Part shown: in pieces, positions 19,359 to 28,519 of the stretch
Layout of the letters: every line of letters starts with the position of its first letter
Numbering within the stretch: the stretch's first letter is position 1
Assembly: GCF_001635685.1 (NCBI RefSeq)
Contig: NZ_LWFF01000324.1
Span: 1 to 50,373 of the forward strand
DNA: 50,373 bases
Reading direction: 5' to 3'
Source: Erythrobacter sp. HI0063
Lineage (GTDB): Bacteria; Pseudomonadota; Alphaproteobacteria; Sphingomonadales; Sphingomonadaceae
The notes under the pieces: generated by a model
Told to the model about the DNA's origin: nothing
What the model saw: only the letters and a program-made list of their open reading frames with translations
Database searches by the model: none
Program-made: the position numbers and the translations under genes

Positions 19359-20852
19359 ATGAAGTTCCCCGTCGCGCTGGCCGCTCTCACTCTCACCGCC
19401 GTCCCGTCCGCTTCCTTCGCGCAGGAGCAACCAAAAGCGGAAACCGTTGGCGAAATCATACCGCAGGTCAAAAGCCGCGATCTGATCGGCACGTTCGGCG
19501 GCAAGCGCGTGTCCTATACCGCCACCGTCAAGGAGAACGTCTTGTTCTCCGAAGACGAAACCAAGGCCGAGGCGGTGATCGTCACGACCAGCTATGTCGC
19601 CACTCCGCGCGACACCTCGCGCCCGGTCTTCTTCCTGTTCAATGGCGGGCCGGGCTCGGGATCGGTCTGGTTGCAGATGGGCGCCTTCGGGCCCAAGCGG
19701 GTCGCGATACCCGGCGATGCGCGCGACGATGGCGCGCCGCCCTACCCCATCCTCGACAATCCTGACAGCCTGCTCGACGTCGCGGACCTCGTCTTCATCG
19801 ATCCGCCGGGCACCGGCTTCAGCTATCTGACCGAAGGGACCGACCCCAAGAAATATTACGGCATCAGCCAGGATGCGCGCGCCGTGGCGGACGTGATCCG
19901 GTTGTGGCTGAACGAGAACGGTCGCTGGAACAGCCCGAAATATCTCGGCGGGGAAAGCTACGGCACCACTCGCACCGCCGCCGTCGTCAACGAGCTGGAG
20001 GCGGGTACGTTCAACGATGTCGGTCTGAACGGCCTTGTCCTGATATCGACCATTCTCGATTTCGCCGGGCGCGAGCCGACGCCGGGTAACGAGCTGGCCT
20101 ATGTCGTCACCCTCCCCAACATGGCCGCCGCCGCCTATTATCACGGCAAGGTGCAGGCGCCTTCGGTCGAGGCGATCGTGGAGGAAGCGCGCCGTTTCGC
20201 CATCGGGCCCTATGCTTCCGCGCTGCTCAAGGGGCAGGACCTGCCCGCTGCCGAGCGCGCCGCGGTTCGCGCGGAGATGGCGCGGCTGACCGGCCTGTCC
20301 GAAACCTATCTCGACCAGGCCGAATTGCGCGTGACGGACCAGCGGTTCTACAAGGAATTGCTGCGCGATCGCGGCCTCACGATCGGGCGGCTCGATGCGC
20401 GCTATACGGGCCGCGATTTCGACTCCGCCGGCGAGACGCCCGATAACGATCCGAGCTTCTATGGCATCGATGCAGGCTATACCGCCGCGATCAACAGCTG
20501 GCTGCGCGAAACGCTCGGCTTCGAAACGCGCCGCGAATATCAGTCGATCGGGTTCGAACCGGGCCGCAATTGGGACTGGACGCTTGGCCAGGGGCGCGGT
20601 GCCTATCTCAACGTCGCGCCTTATATCGGCAAGGCGATGCGGGAAAATTCCGGGCTGCGCACCTTCGTGGCGCAAGGCTATTACGATTTCGCCACGCCGT
20701 TCTTCGGCGCGGAATATTCGCTGAACCGCGTCGGCATCCCGCAGGACCGGGTGGAGTTCCATTATTACGACGCGGGCCACATGATGTATGTGCGCGAAGA
20801 AGACCGCGCGAAGCTGTCGCGCGATCTGCGCGCCTTCATCCGTGCGCGCTAG
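19359..20852 (+). CDS. S10 family serine carboxypeptidase
   Basis: A 497-residue exported peptidase. A signal peptide (FPVALAALTLTAVPSASFAQ) precedes the S10 fold. The substrate-binding FNGGPGSGS is at about residues 94-102, the nucleophile Ser200 is in GGESYGTTR, the Asp is in GYYDFATP (about 440) and the His is in YYDAGHMMY (about 474). It releases C-terminal amino acids from peptides, probably in the periplasm. S10 enzymes are common in proteolytic sphingomonads and xanthomonads. It stands alone, followed 53 bases later by a lipoprotein gene. Confidence 0.93.
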   Translation: MKFPVALAALTLTAVPSASFAQEQPKAETVGEIIPQVKSRDLIGTFGGKRVSYTATVKENVLFSEDETKAEAVIVTTSYVATPRDTSRPVFFLFNGGPGSGSVWLQMGAFGPKRVAIPGDARDDGAPPYPILDNPDSLLDVADLVFIDPPGTGFSYLTEGTDPKKYYGISQDARAVADVIRLWLNENGRWNSPKYLGGESYGTTRTAAVVNELEAGTFNDVGLNGLVLISTILDFAGREPTPGNELAYVVTLPNMAAAAYYHGKVQAPSVEAIVEEARRFAIGPYASALLKGQDLPAAERAAVRAEMARLTGLSETYLDQAELRVTDQRFYKELLRDRGLTIGRLDARYTGRDFDSAGETPDNDPSFYGIDAGYTAAINSWLRETLGFETRREYQSIGFEPGRNWDWTLGQGRGAYLNVAPYIGKAMRENSGLRTFVAQGYYDFATPFFGAEYSLNRVGIPQDRVEFHYYDAGHMMYVREEDRAKLSRDLRAFIRAR

Positions 20853-20905
20853 GCTGGGGATAGCGGACTTGCATGCCGGGCATGATGGGGATTAGCGGGG
20901 CCGCG

Positions 20906-21478
20906 ATGCGTCGCTTCCTTCCGTTCCTGCCGCTTCTGGCCCTTGCCGCCTGCAAGCCGCCCGCATCGGACGATTACGTCGCGCGCATCCCGATCGACGA
21001 GCGGGAAGCGCCCGCCGATCCGATCCAGTCGCCCGACACCGAAGACGCCGCCTGGGTGGAAGGCCAGCCGCGCGAGGGCGCGGTGGAGCGGATCATCTAC
21101 GGAAAGCCCGGTGAGCGGCCCTTAATGGCGCTGTCCTGCCTCGATGATGAGGATGGCACGCGCGTTGCCTACGAACGGCTGGTCCGCGCCGATCCGCGCG
21201 CGCAGGCGATCCTGGCCCTGATCGGCAATTCGCACGTCACGCGGCTGTTCGTGGATTCGACCAAAATGGGCGAAGCGTGGATCTGGCGCGGCGCCAGCCC
21301 GGCGGACGAGCCGGGGCTCGACGCGCTGACCGGCGGGCGCTCGGTCGAAGCGACGGTGCCGGGCGCGGGTTCGGTCATCCTGAATGCCAGCCCGCTGCCG
21401 GGCGAACTTATCGATCGCTGCCGGGCGCGGCTGCGGGCGAAGGATCGCGCGCCAGATCGGGCAGAGCCTGCGGCGTGA
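20906..21478 (+). CDS. Putative lipoprotein of unknown function
   Basis: A 190-residue protein from the ATG at 20906; an in-frame start at 20873 would add 11 residues before the signal. The signal peptide ends in the lipobox ALAAC (LLALAACKPP). The mature part has an acidic Asp/Glu/Pro-rich stretch, then a compact domain (GKPGERPLMALSCLDDEDG, TRLFVDSTKMGEAWIWRG) ending in an Arg/Ala-rich tail. I do not recognise the domain. Its last 71 bases overlap the 3' end of the convergent dsbD gene. Confidence 0.8.
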   Translation: MRRFLPFLPLLALAACKPPASDDYVARIPIDEREAPADPIQSPDTEDAAWVEGQPREGAVERIIYGKPGERPLMALSCLDDEDGTRVAYERLVRADPRAQAILALIGNSHVTRLFVDSTKMGEAWIWRGASPADEPGLDALTGGRSVEATVPGAGSVILNASPLPGELIDRCRARLRAKDRAPDRAEPAA

Positions 21479-23498
21479 GCACTTGCGGCAATTGCCGCGC
21501 CTCGCTCCCCGGCGGATACCAGAGATAGAGCGGAACGCCCGCCGCGCCCTGATCGGCGAGGAAGCTGGCAATCGCCTCGTCCCGGCGCGTCCAGTCGCCG
21601 CGCAGGGTTACGACGCCCGCTTCTTCGAATGCGGCACGAGTCGCCTCGCGCTCGATCGCGACGCTTTCATTGACCTTGCAGGTGACGCACCAATCGGCCG
21701 TAAACCAGACGAAGACGGGACGGCCCGAAGCACGCGCTTCTGCCAGCGCGCTTTCGGAAAAAGGTTGGGGATCGAGCAGGCTGTCCGCAGCGGAAACCTC
21801 GCGCGCGAGGGGCTGACTGGCGCTCCACCATCCGAGGAGAAGCGCAGCCACGAGCGCGGCCCAGCCGAGCCTGTTGCCCCGCGCCAGAAGCACGACCAGT
21901 CCCGCCACCACGAGGATCGCAATCAGCGCCGCCAAGCCGACGAATGTCCACCCGCCGAGCCGCCAGACCAGCCATCCCAGCGCCACCACCGTCAGCCCCA
22001 TGGGCAAGGCCATCCAGGCGCGAAACCGCGCGAGCCAGGGGCCGGGGCGCGGTAGCAGCCGTCGAAGCCGGGGCACGAAACCGACTGCGACGAAGGGCAG
22101 CGCCAGCCCGACGCCCAGCGCCACGAAGATCGCCATGCCCTCCAGCGGAGCGAGCACCAGAGCCGCGCCAAGAGCGAGCGCCATGAACGGCCCGGTGCAC
22201 GGCGTCGCGACAAAGGCGGCGAGGAGGCCGGTGGCGAAGGATCCGCTCGTACTCGGCCCCCGGCCCGAAATGGCGAAGCCGGGCAGTTCGAACAGGCCGA
22301 GGAAATTGGCAGTGATCGCGGCGGTCAGGGCGAACAGCGCCAGAACCACGCCCGACTCCTGCAATTGAAACGCCCAGCCGACCTGCTGGCCCGCCGCTCG
22401 CAGGGTCATCACCAGCGCGCCCAGCACGGCGCAGGCGAGCACCACGCCCGCCATATAGGCCAGCGCATCATGCCGCGCCGCCCGCTCGTCACCGCCCGCT
22501 TTGGCGAGAGCCAGCGCCTTCAGGCTGAGGATCGGAAAAACGCAGGGCATGATGTTGAGCAGCAATCCGCCTGCGAAAGAAGCGAGGATCAAGAGCCAGA
22601 GCGACGGCAATTCCGCTTCGGAGGCGAGAGGCATCGCGCCATCGATGGAGATCGACTGCGGGACGGCATCGAACCGCAGCCCCTCCCCGTCGCCGAAGCC
22701 GATAATGCCGGACAGGCTGGCAAGGCCGCTCCCTTCCGGCGCTGCGCCTGCCAGCGGGATATCCGCAACCAGCAGGTTGCCTTTGCGCACGAAACGCTGG
22801 GGCGCTGCATAATCCACACGCGCGCCGCCCCCCAGATCGCTCTGCCGCACGAAAATATGCGGATCGCTCAGCGCCAGATCGGCAGGCAGGGGAATCGCGA
22901 CGCGCAGCGTCTCGCCGACGATTTCGAACCCGCCCTCGCGGTCCAGCAGGGGCGCGACCTCGGCTCGCCAGCGGTCGAAATCGCCACCGCGCGTCGCTTC
23001 CAGGCGCGCATCCTGCGGCACGCAGATCCGGTCGGTGCAGGCGAGATAGGCGACGAACCCCGTCAACGGCGCGTCGAGCGCGGCGGCATCGGACCCCACC
23101 CGGACGGGGACGAGCACCGTGTAATCGCCTTCGTAGATGTGGTTCATCAGCCCTGCGATCACGAGCCGCTCGGGCACGGGATAGATCGGCTCGCCCATCG
23201 TCCAGCCGTCCGGCAGGTCCAGCGTCAGGTCCATGCCCTGCCCCGCATCGCCCGGATTGGCGTAATAGCCGTGCCATTCGGGCGCGCTGGGCCGGAAGCG
23301 CAAGGCAAGCATCCACTCCTCGCCCGCCACCGGCGCGCCATCGGCATAAAGCGCCACCGCCATGTTCGCATCGCCGAAGCGCGCGTCCTGCGCGCGGACC
23401 GGCTGTGCCCCCAACGGCTGGGCAACGAGCGAAAGCAGGACGACGAGGCACAGCGCCAGAGCGGCGCGAAAATCCGTCAATATCCTTGCCTCGCTCAC
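21408..23498 (-). CDS. dsbD: Thiol:disulfide interchange protein DsbD family
   Basis: About 696 residues. It transfers electrons from cytoplasmic thioredoxin across the inner membrane to periplasmic disulfide isomerases and cytochrome c maturation factors. Domains in order are a signal peptide (CLVVLLSLVAQPLGAQ), a periplasmic N-terminal domain with a Cys pair region (ACTDRICVPQ), eight or so membrane helices with conserved Cys (LNIMPCVFPILSLKAL; FVATPCTGPFM) and a C-terminal thioredoxin domain with ADWCVTCKVNE. The start is uncertain: GTG at 23498 or TTG at 23480, neither with a strong Shine-Dalgarno; the longer frame upstream has no homology-like features. It is divergent from the ubiH-like gene and overlaps the lipoprotein gene by 71 bases. 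Confidence 0.93.
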   Translation of the reverse strand: MSEARILTDFRAALALCLVVLLSLVAQPLGAQPVRAQDARFGDANMAVALYADGAPVAGEEWMLALRFRPSAPEWHGYYANPGDAGQGMDLTLDLPDGWTMGEPIYPVPERLVIAGLMNHIYEGDYTVLVPVRVGSDAAALDAPLTGFVAYLACTDRICVPQDARLEATRGGDFDRWRAEVAPLLDREGGFEIVGETLRVAIPLPADLALSDPHIFVRQSDLGGGARVDYAAPQRFVRKGNLLVADIPLAGAAPEGSGLASLSGIIGFGDGEGLRFDAVPQSISIDGAMPLASEAELPSLWLLILASFAGGLLLNIMPCVFPILSLKALALAKAGGDERAARHDALAYMAGVVLACAVLGALVMTLRAAGQQVGWAFQLQESGVVLALFALTAAITANFLGLFELPGFAISGRGPSTSGSFATGLLAAFVATPCTGPFMALALGAALVLAPLEGMAIFVALGVGLALPFVAVGFVPRLRRLLPRPGPWLARFRAWMALPMGLTVVALGWLVWRLGGWTFVGLAALIAILVVAGLVVLLARGNRLGWAALVAALLLGWWSASQPLAREVSAADSLLDPQPFSESALAEARASGRPVFVWFTADWCVTCKVNESVAIEREATRAAFEEAGVVTLRGDWTRRDEAIASFLADQGAAGVPLYLWYPPGSEARQLPQVLTPQALPDLARDPSPAAAPGSDR

Positions 23499-23553
23499 GC
23501 GGCAGGCTCTACTGCCCGGACGTGCGCCGCGCAACGAGCTAAGGAGCCCCGAC

Positions 23554-24774
23554 ATGGCCGAGAACGATACCTGCGATCTGATCATAATCGGTGGCGGCCT
23601 CGTCGGCATGACGCTGGCGCTGGCTGCGGCGACCAAAGGGATCACCAGCCACGTGGTCGACCGCGCCGATCCCGCCGATCTGACGGCGGAAGGTTTCGAC
23701 GGGCGCGCTTCCGCCATTTCTACCGCCAGCTGGCGCCTGTTCCGCCATATCGGCCTGGGCGACGCGCTGGAGCCGTTCGCCTGTCCGATCGAATCCATCG
23801 CCGTCACCGACCAGATGAAGCCGGGCCGGATCGACTTCACGCCCGAACCGCATGAAGGCTCGCTCGGTCGGATGTTCCCGAACCGCCAGCTGCGGCTCGC
23901 TCTGTTCGAAGCCGCGCGCGCCGAGCCCGCGATCCAATGGCACGAACGCGCCGAAATCGTGGCGCGAGAGCGCGGCGAGCATGGCGTTTCGGTCACTCTC
24001 GCGGACGGCAGCGTGCTGAAGGCCGCAGTGATGGTCGGCGCGGAAGGGCGCGGATCGCCCACGCGCGAGGAGGCGGGGATCTCGATCGCCCAGTGGCAAT
24101 ACGATCACCGCGCCATCATCGCCGGGCTCACGCATGCCAAGCCGCATGACGGGGTGGCGTGGGAAATCTTTTACCCCGCAGGGCCGTTCGCGCTTCTGCC
24201 GATGCGCGACGGGGAAGACGGTTCGCACCATAGCGCGCTGGTCTGGACGGTCGATGAAAAGGATGCGGCGGGCACGCTCAAGCTCGGCGACCGGGCCTTT
24301 CTGGCCGAAGTCGAGGAGCGGATGCACGGCATTCTGGGCGCTATCACCGACGTCGGCCCGCGATCGAGCTTCCCGCTCGGCTTTCATCACACCGCCACCA
24401 TTACCGATCGGCGCCTCGCGCTGGTCGGCGATGCCGCGCATGGCATCCACCCGATCGCGGGCCAGGGCCTCAATCTCGGCCTGCGCGATGTCGGCGCGCT
24501 GGTGGAGGTGTTCGAAGAGGCACTGCGGCTCGGCCTAGATCTCGGCGATGCGCAGGTGCTGGCGCGGTACGAGCGCTGGCGCGGGCTCGACAGTTTCATG
24601 GTGGCGCTGGCGACCGACGGGCTGACGCGCCTGTTCGGCGTGCCCGGCAAGACCGCATCGGCCGTGCGCCGCTTCGGCATGGGCGGCGTCCAGCGCATCG
24701 GCCCGTTGAAGGACTGGTTCATGGACGAAGCGCGCGGGATCACCGGCGACCTGCCGGAGCTGCTGCGCGCCTGA
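23554..24774 (+). CDS. UbiH/UbiF-family FAD-dependent monooxygenase
   Basis: A 406-residue flavoprotein hydroxylase that should add a hydroxyl group to the ubiquinone precursor ring. Motifs are the N-terminal FAD-binding LIIIGGGLVGMTLA (about residues 9-22) and RASAIS, and the second FAD block LVGDAAHGIHPIAGQGLNLGLRD. AAGGAG is eight bases before the ATG at 23554, fixing the start. Which ring position it modifies (UbiH, UbiF/COQ6 or a broad-range UbiL/UbiM-type) cannot be told from sequence inspection. It converges on the mic60-like gene with a 4-base gap. Confidence 0.9.
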   Translation: MAENDTCDLIIIGGGLVGMTLALAAATKGITSHVVDRADPADLTAEGFDGRASAISTASWRLFRHIGLGDALEPFACPIESIAVTDQMKPGRIDFTPEPHEGSLGRMFPNRQLRLALFEAARAEPAIQWHERAEIVARERGEHGVSVTLADGSVLKAAVMVGAEGRGSPTREEAGISIAQWQYDHRAIIAGLTHAKPHDGVAWEIFYPAGPFALLPMRDGEDGSHHSALVWTVDEKDAAGTLKLGDRAFLAEVEERMHGILGAITDVGPRSSFPLGFHHTATITDRRLALVGDAAHGIHPIAGQGLNLGLRDVGALVEVFEEALRLGLDLGDAQVLARYERWRGLDSFMVALATDGLTRLFGVPGKTASAVRRFGMGGVQRIGPLKDWFMDEARGITGDLPELLRA

Positions 24775-24778
24775 GATT

Positions 24779-25729
24779 TCAGAGTTCGGGCGCGCCCTGA
24801 ACCGGGCTTGCCTGTTCGATCCGGTTGCCCGCCCCGTCGCGCAGGCGGCGCGGTTCGAGAACGGCGGCGGTCTCGATCAGGTCGAGCGCGCGCTGGGTGG
24901 CCGCATATTGTTCGGCGCGCGCGATCCATTGCGCGGCATTGTCCGCACCGGGCAGATTGCGCACTTCGGCGATGGCCGCTTCGGTGCGTCCGCTTTCGAG
25001 GAACATGCGCGCCCGGTCGAGGCGCCGTTCGGGCTGCGGCGACGGCGTGCTTTCGCGGCGAACGACGAAGAGCTGCGACAATTCGCTGCGCACGAGATCC
25101 CAGCTGAACCGGCGATCGGGTTCCGACAGGCTGGGTGCCAGCCCGTCGAGCCGGGCCGTCAGCATGTCGAGCGTGATCGGGTTGCGCGACTGGTCGATGA
25201 TGGTGCGCACGGCATTGGGCATCGCGTCACCGAAGCGGAGCCGCAACTGATCGGCGAGGAAGCCCAGCTCCGCCCCCTTTTCGATGGCGCGGCGCGTGGC
25301 GAAGGCGATCAGCAACCCTTCGGCGCGGGCGGTGTTGCCTGCCGTCGCCTGCGCCTGAAGGTCGAGCCGGGCCAGACGCTGTTCCGCGGCGGCCAATCGC
25401 TGGTCGATCCCGCCCTGCTGGTCCACCACGCGCTCCACCGCGGCGGCCTGGCGCGCGGCATTGGTGGCGCTGGCGCGCGGTGTCGGCGTGGGCGAGGCGG
25501 TTGCCTGCGCCGCTTGCGCTGTCTCGCCAGCCATCATCGCCGCTTCGGCCTGTGCCGGATCGCTCTCGGTCCCGGCCTGCGCCCCCGCCTGAGCGTCGAA
25601 ATAGCGATAGGTTCCGTAACCGATCACCGCCCCGCCCAGCAGGAAGGACGCGGTGAGCGCGATCAGCACCGGGCGGAAGGATTTGCGCCCCGATCCGGCA
25701 CCGCGATTGGTATAAATGGTATCGTTCAT
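24779..25729 (-). CDS. Mitofilin/Mic60-like membrane protein (COG4223 type)
   Basis: A 316-residue protein with a short cytoplasmic N-terminus, one membrane helix (FRPVLIALTASFLLGGAVIGYG, about residues 19-40), an Ala/Thr-rich linker, a coiled-coil segment (about 90-130, VERVVDQQGGIDQRLAAAEQRLARL) and a helical C-terminal mitofilin-like region (LFVVRRES, LDRARMFLESGRTEAAIAEVRNLPGA). Alphaproteobacterial Mic60 homologues are known beside heme genes and can shape inner-membrane folds. Here the gene follows hemC-hemD by 67 bases on the same strand, which supports the call. Confidence 0.82.
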   Translation of the reverse strand: MNDTIYTNRGAGSGRKSFRPVLIALTASFLLGGAVIGYGTYRYFDAQAGAQAGTESDPAQAEAAMMAGETAQAAQATASPTPTPRASATNAARQAAAVERVVDQQGGIDQRLAAAEQRLARLDLQAQATAGNTARAEGLLIAFATRRAIEKGAELGFLADQLRLRFGDAMPNAVRTIIDQSRNPITLDMLTARLDGLAPSLSEPDRRFSWDLVRSELSQLFVVRRESTPSPQPERRLDRARMFLESGRTEAAIAEVRNLPGADNAAQWIARAEQYAATQRALDLIETAAVLEPRRLRDGAGNRIEQASPVQGAPEL

Positions 25730-25796
25730 TCAGGTCCGCTTGCGATCCCGCGCTGTTGTACCTTTTGCCCCCGCACCGGAATGAACCGGCGCGCCT

Positions 25797-26483
25797 TTAC
25801 CCTGCCTTACTACACACTTGCGCGGCCAAGGCCAGCAGAGCCGCGTCCTCCGGCCGCTCTGCGATGTGGACGGCGCGCCAGCCGGTCCCGATCATAGGCA
25901 CCAGGCGCGGTCCGATCAGGACCGGTTCGAAGCTGGACCGATCCAGTCCGAGACGGTCGCATTCCGAAGCGAAATGGCCTGCCAGCTCGGCGGAATGCAG
26001 CACCACCACGCCGCCCGTGCGCATTTGCTCGGCGAGCGCCGGAGCGATCGGCAGATGGCGTACGCGATAGACGATGACGTCCGTCACCGCGATCCCGGCA
26101 GGTACATCGAGCGCGATGCGCGCTTCCCCGCACAGGCGCATAAGGTCGAGATTACGCCCGGCCAGCGATGCGACGACAGGCGCCAGCCCGCCCCGCCCAA
26201 CCGTTTCGACGGTAAAACCGGCAGCGCGCGCGGCTTCGGCCGTCGTCTCGCCGACACAATGAACGGGCCGATCGCGCAAGGCCGCAAGGCCCGGCCCGCC
26301 GTGGCGAAACACGTTGGCGCTGCCGATCAGCAGGCCGTCGAAAGATCGTGCGGGCGCTTCCCAGGAAACGGGTTCCACGCGGGCGAGCGGCTCGCCTTCG
26401 ATACCAAGGCCGATGGCGCGGGCATTCGCGGCGCTCACGCTCCAGCCCGGTTCGGGGCGGAGCAGGAAGGCCGGACGGCTCAC
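25797..26483 (-). CDS. hemD: Uroporphyrinogen-III synthase
   Basis: A 228-residue HemD, closing and inverting ring D of hydroxymethylbilane to give uroporphyrinogen III. HemD sequences diverge strongly. Here the family is seen in the N-terminal RPEPGWSVSAANARALG-like region, the hinge, the VHCVGETTAEAARAAGF motif with Thr and Gly residues, and YRVRHLPIAPALAEQM, and is supported by position. It overlaps hemC by four bases (ATGA), so the two are translationally coupled. Confidence 0.92.
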   Translation of the reverse strand: MSRPAFLLRPEPGWSVSAANARAIGLGIEGEPLARVEPVSWEAPARSFDGLLIGSANVFRHGGPGLAALRDRPVHCVGETTAEAARAAGFTVETVGRGGLAPVVASLAGRNLDLMRLCGEARIALDVPAGIAVTDVIVYRVRHLPIAPALAEQMRTGGVVVLHSAELAGHFASECDRLGLDRSSFEPVLIGPRLVPMIGTGWRAVHIAERPEDAALLALAAQVCSKAG

Positions 26484-27433
26484 GCCGCGCCTTCGAACAG
26501 GGCGCGGACCTGTTCGGGCGCTTCCTTCAGCAATGTTTCGGCCAAAATGCGCGGGCCTTCGCGATCGTCACGCGCCATGCGCGCTTCGTCCTCGATCCGG
26601 ATCGCGCCTTCCGCACTGTAGATCGCGGCGCGCAAAACCAGCTCTTCGCCCTCGATCCGGCTGAGCGCGGCAACCGGGCTGTGGCACGATCCGCCCAGTC
26701 CGGCGAGCAGCGCGCGTTCGGCCATCACCTCGTCATGGCTCGCGCGGTGGTCGATCGCCGCGAAGATATCTTGCATCGTCTCGTCCCCGGCGCGGCATTC
26801 GATGCCGATCGCGGCCTGGCCGGGCGCGGGCAGCCAGTCTTCGGGATCGAGCCGCGTACCGACCGCATCCTCGCCCAGCCGGTTGAGGCCTGCAGCGGCA
26901 AGAAAGGTCGCATCGACTTCTCCGGCGGCGAGCTTCGCCATGCGCGTCGCGACATTGCCGCGAAACGTGACCACGCGGCAATCGGGCCGCCGGTGCAGCA
27001 ATTGGGCGGCGCGGCGCGGTGCGCTGGTCCCGATAGTGGCGCCTTGGGGCAGAGCCACGACCGTTTCGGCGCCGAGCAATCGGTCCGCCCGGTCCTCGCG
27101 TTCCAGAATGGCGATGATCGAGAACCCCTCCGGCCGGATCGTCTCCACATCCTTCATCGAATGCACTGCACCGTCGATCCAGCCCTCTTCCAGCCAGATG
27201 TCGAGCTCGCGCGTCCAAAGCGCCTTGCCGCCGATTTCCGCCAGCGGGCGGTCCTGTATCCTGTCGCCGCTGGCGATCACCGGCATCAGGTCGACTGCGC
27301 TTTCGTCCCAGCCATGCGCCGCGCACAGGCGCGCTCTGGCTTCGCTCGCCTGCGCCATCGCCAGAGGCGAACGGCGCGTGCCGAGGCGGATGGGGCGATC
27401 GAGACGAGGGGTTTGGGAATTGGAGGCTGGCAT
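26480..27433 (-). CDS. hemC: Hydroxymethylbilane synthase (porphobilinogen deaminase)
   Basis: A 317-residue HemC, polymerising four porphobilinogens into hydroxymethylbilane. It shows IRLGTRRSPLAMAQ (about residues 15-28), AVHSMKDVET with the catalytic Asp (about 90-97), GTSAPRRAAQL, FRGNVATRM and GGSCHSPVA, where Cys250 should carry the dipyrromethane cofactor. It is the first gene of hemC-hemD-mic60-like and diverges from tsaD with 45 bases between, which must contain both promoters. Confidence 0.97.
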   Translation of the reverse strand: MPASNSQTPRLDRPIRLGTRRSPLAMAQASEARARLCAAHGWDESAVDLMPVIASGDRIQDRPLAEIGGKALWTRELDIWLEEGWIDGAVHSMKDVETIRPEGFSIIAILEREDRADRLLGAETVVALPQGATIGTSAPRRAAQLLHRRPDCRVVTFRGNVATRMAKLAAGEVDATFLAAAGLNRLGEDAVGTRLDPEDWLPAPGQAAIGIECRAGDETMQDIFAAIDHRASHDEVMAERALLAGLGGSCHSPVAALSRIEGEELVLRAAIYSAEGAIRIEDEARMARDDREGPRILAETLLKEAPEQVRALFEGAA

Positions 27434-27478
27434 CGCGTCGCCTTGCCCTAGCGGTGTGGGTCGCTAAGGGAAAGTGCG

Positions 27479-28519
27479 ATGGGCCTGGTACTGGGAATAG
27501 AATCGAGCTGCGACGAAACCGCGGCGGCGCTCGTCACGAGCGACCGCACGATTCTGGCGCAGCGCATCGCCTCGCAGGACGCGGAACATGCACCCTATGG
27601 CGGCGTCGTCCCCGAAATCGCGGCGCGCGCCCATGCCGAGCGACTGGCCCCGATGATCGATGCGGTGCTGAAGGATGCGGGCAAGACGCTTGCCGATTGC
27701 GACGCCATCGCCGCCACGGCCGGGCCGGGCCTGATCGGCGGCGTGATGGTCGGCCTGGTGAGCGCCAAGGCGCTGGCGATGGCGAGCGAGACGCCGCTGA
27801 TCGCAGTCAATCATCTGGAAGGCCACGCTCTTTCCCCGCGCCTCAGCGATCCCGATCTCGGCTTTCCCTATCTGCTGCTGCTGGTGTCGGGCGGACATTG
27901 CCAGATCCTGCTGGTCGAAGGCGTGGGCAACTATCGCCGCCTCGCGACGACGATCGACGATGCGCTGGGCGAAGCCTTCGACAAGAGCGCCAAGGTGCTG
28001 GGGCTCGGCTATCCCGGCGGCCCGGCGGTGGAGCGGCTGGCGAAAGAGGGAGATGCGGCGAATGTGCCTCTGCCTCGCCCCCTGCTCGGTTCGAAGGAAC
28101 CGCATTTCTCCTTCGCGGGGCTGAAAAGCGCGGTGCTGCGGGCGAAGGATGCGGGCATCCATTCCAATGCCGATATCGCGGCGAGCTTCCAGCAGGCCGC
28201 GCTCGATTGCGTGCTCGATCGGCTGGCATTCAGCGCGGATCGGATCGATCCTGTGCCCGCCCTCGTCGTTGCCGGGGGCGTGGCGGCCAATGCCGCGATC
28301 CGCGCGGGTCTGGAGGAATTCGCACAGACGCGCGGGATGCGTTTCGTCGCTCCGCCGCCCAGCCTCTGCACCGACAATGCGGCCATGATCGCCTGGGCGG
28401 GATGCGAGCGACTGGCGCTGGACGGGTTCCGGCCCGATCCGCTGGACATCGCCGCAAAGCCGCGCTGGCCGCTGGACCCGGATGCCGAACCGGCGCGCGG
28501 CGCGGGCGTGAAGGCATGA
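27479..28519 (+). CDS. tsaD: tRNA N6-threonylcarbamoyladenosine transferase TsaD
   Basis: A 346-residue TsaD that transfers threonylcarbamoyl to A37 of tRNAs reading ANN codons. The ASKHA nucleotide-binding fold is marked by [13 protein letters not shown] (about residues 5-17), the metal-site NHLEGH (His112, His116), [35 protein letters not shown] and the C-terminal [10 protein letters not shown]. It is translationally coupled to gpsA by an ATGA overlap. The hemC/tsaD divergent arrangement is common in alphaproteobacteria. Confidence 0.97.
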   Translation: MGLVLGIESSCDETAAALVTSDRTILAQRIASQDAEHAPYGGVVPEIAARAHAERLAPMIDAVLKDAGKTLADCDAIAATAGPGLIGGVMVGLVSAKALAMASETPLIAVNHLEGHALSPRLSDPDLGFPYLLLLVSGGHCQILLVEGVGNYRRLATTIDDALGEAFDKSAKVLGLGYPGGPAVERLAKEGDAANVPLPRPLLGSKEPHFSFAGLKSAVLRAKDAGIHSNADIAASFQQAALDCVLDRLAFSADRIDPVPALVVAGGVAANAAIRAGLEEFAQTRGMRFVAPPPSLCTDNAAMIAWAGCERLALDGFRPDPLDIAAKPRWPLDPDAEPARGAGVKA

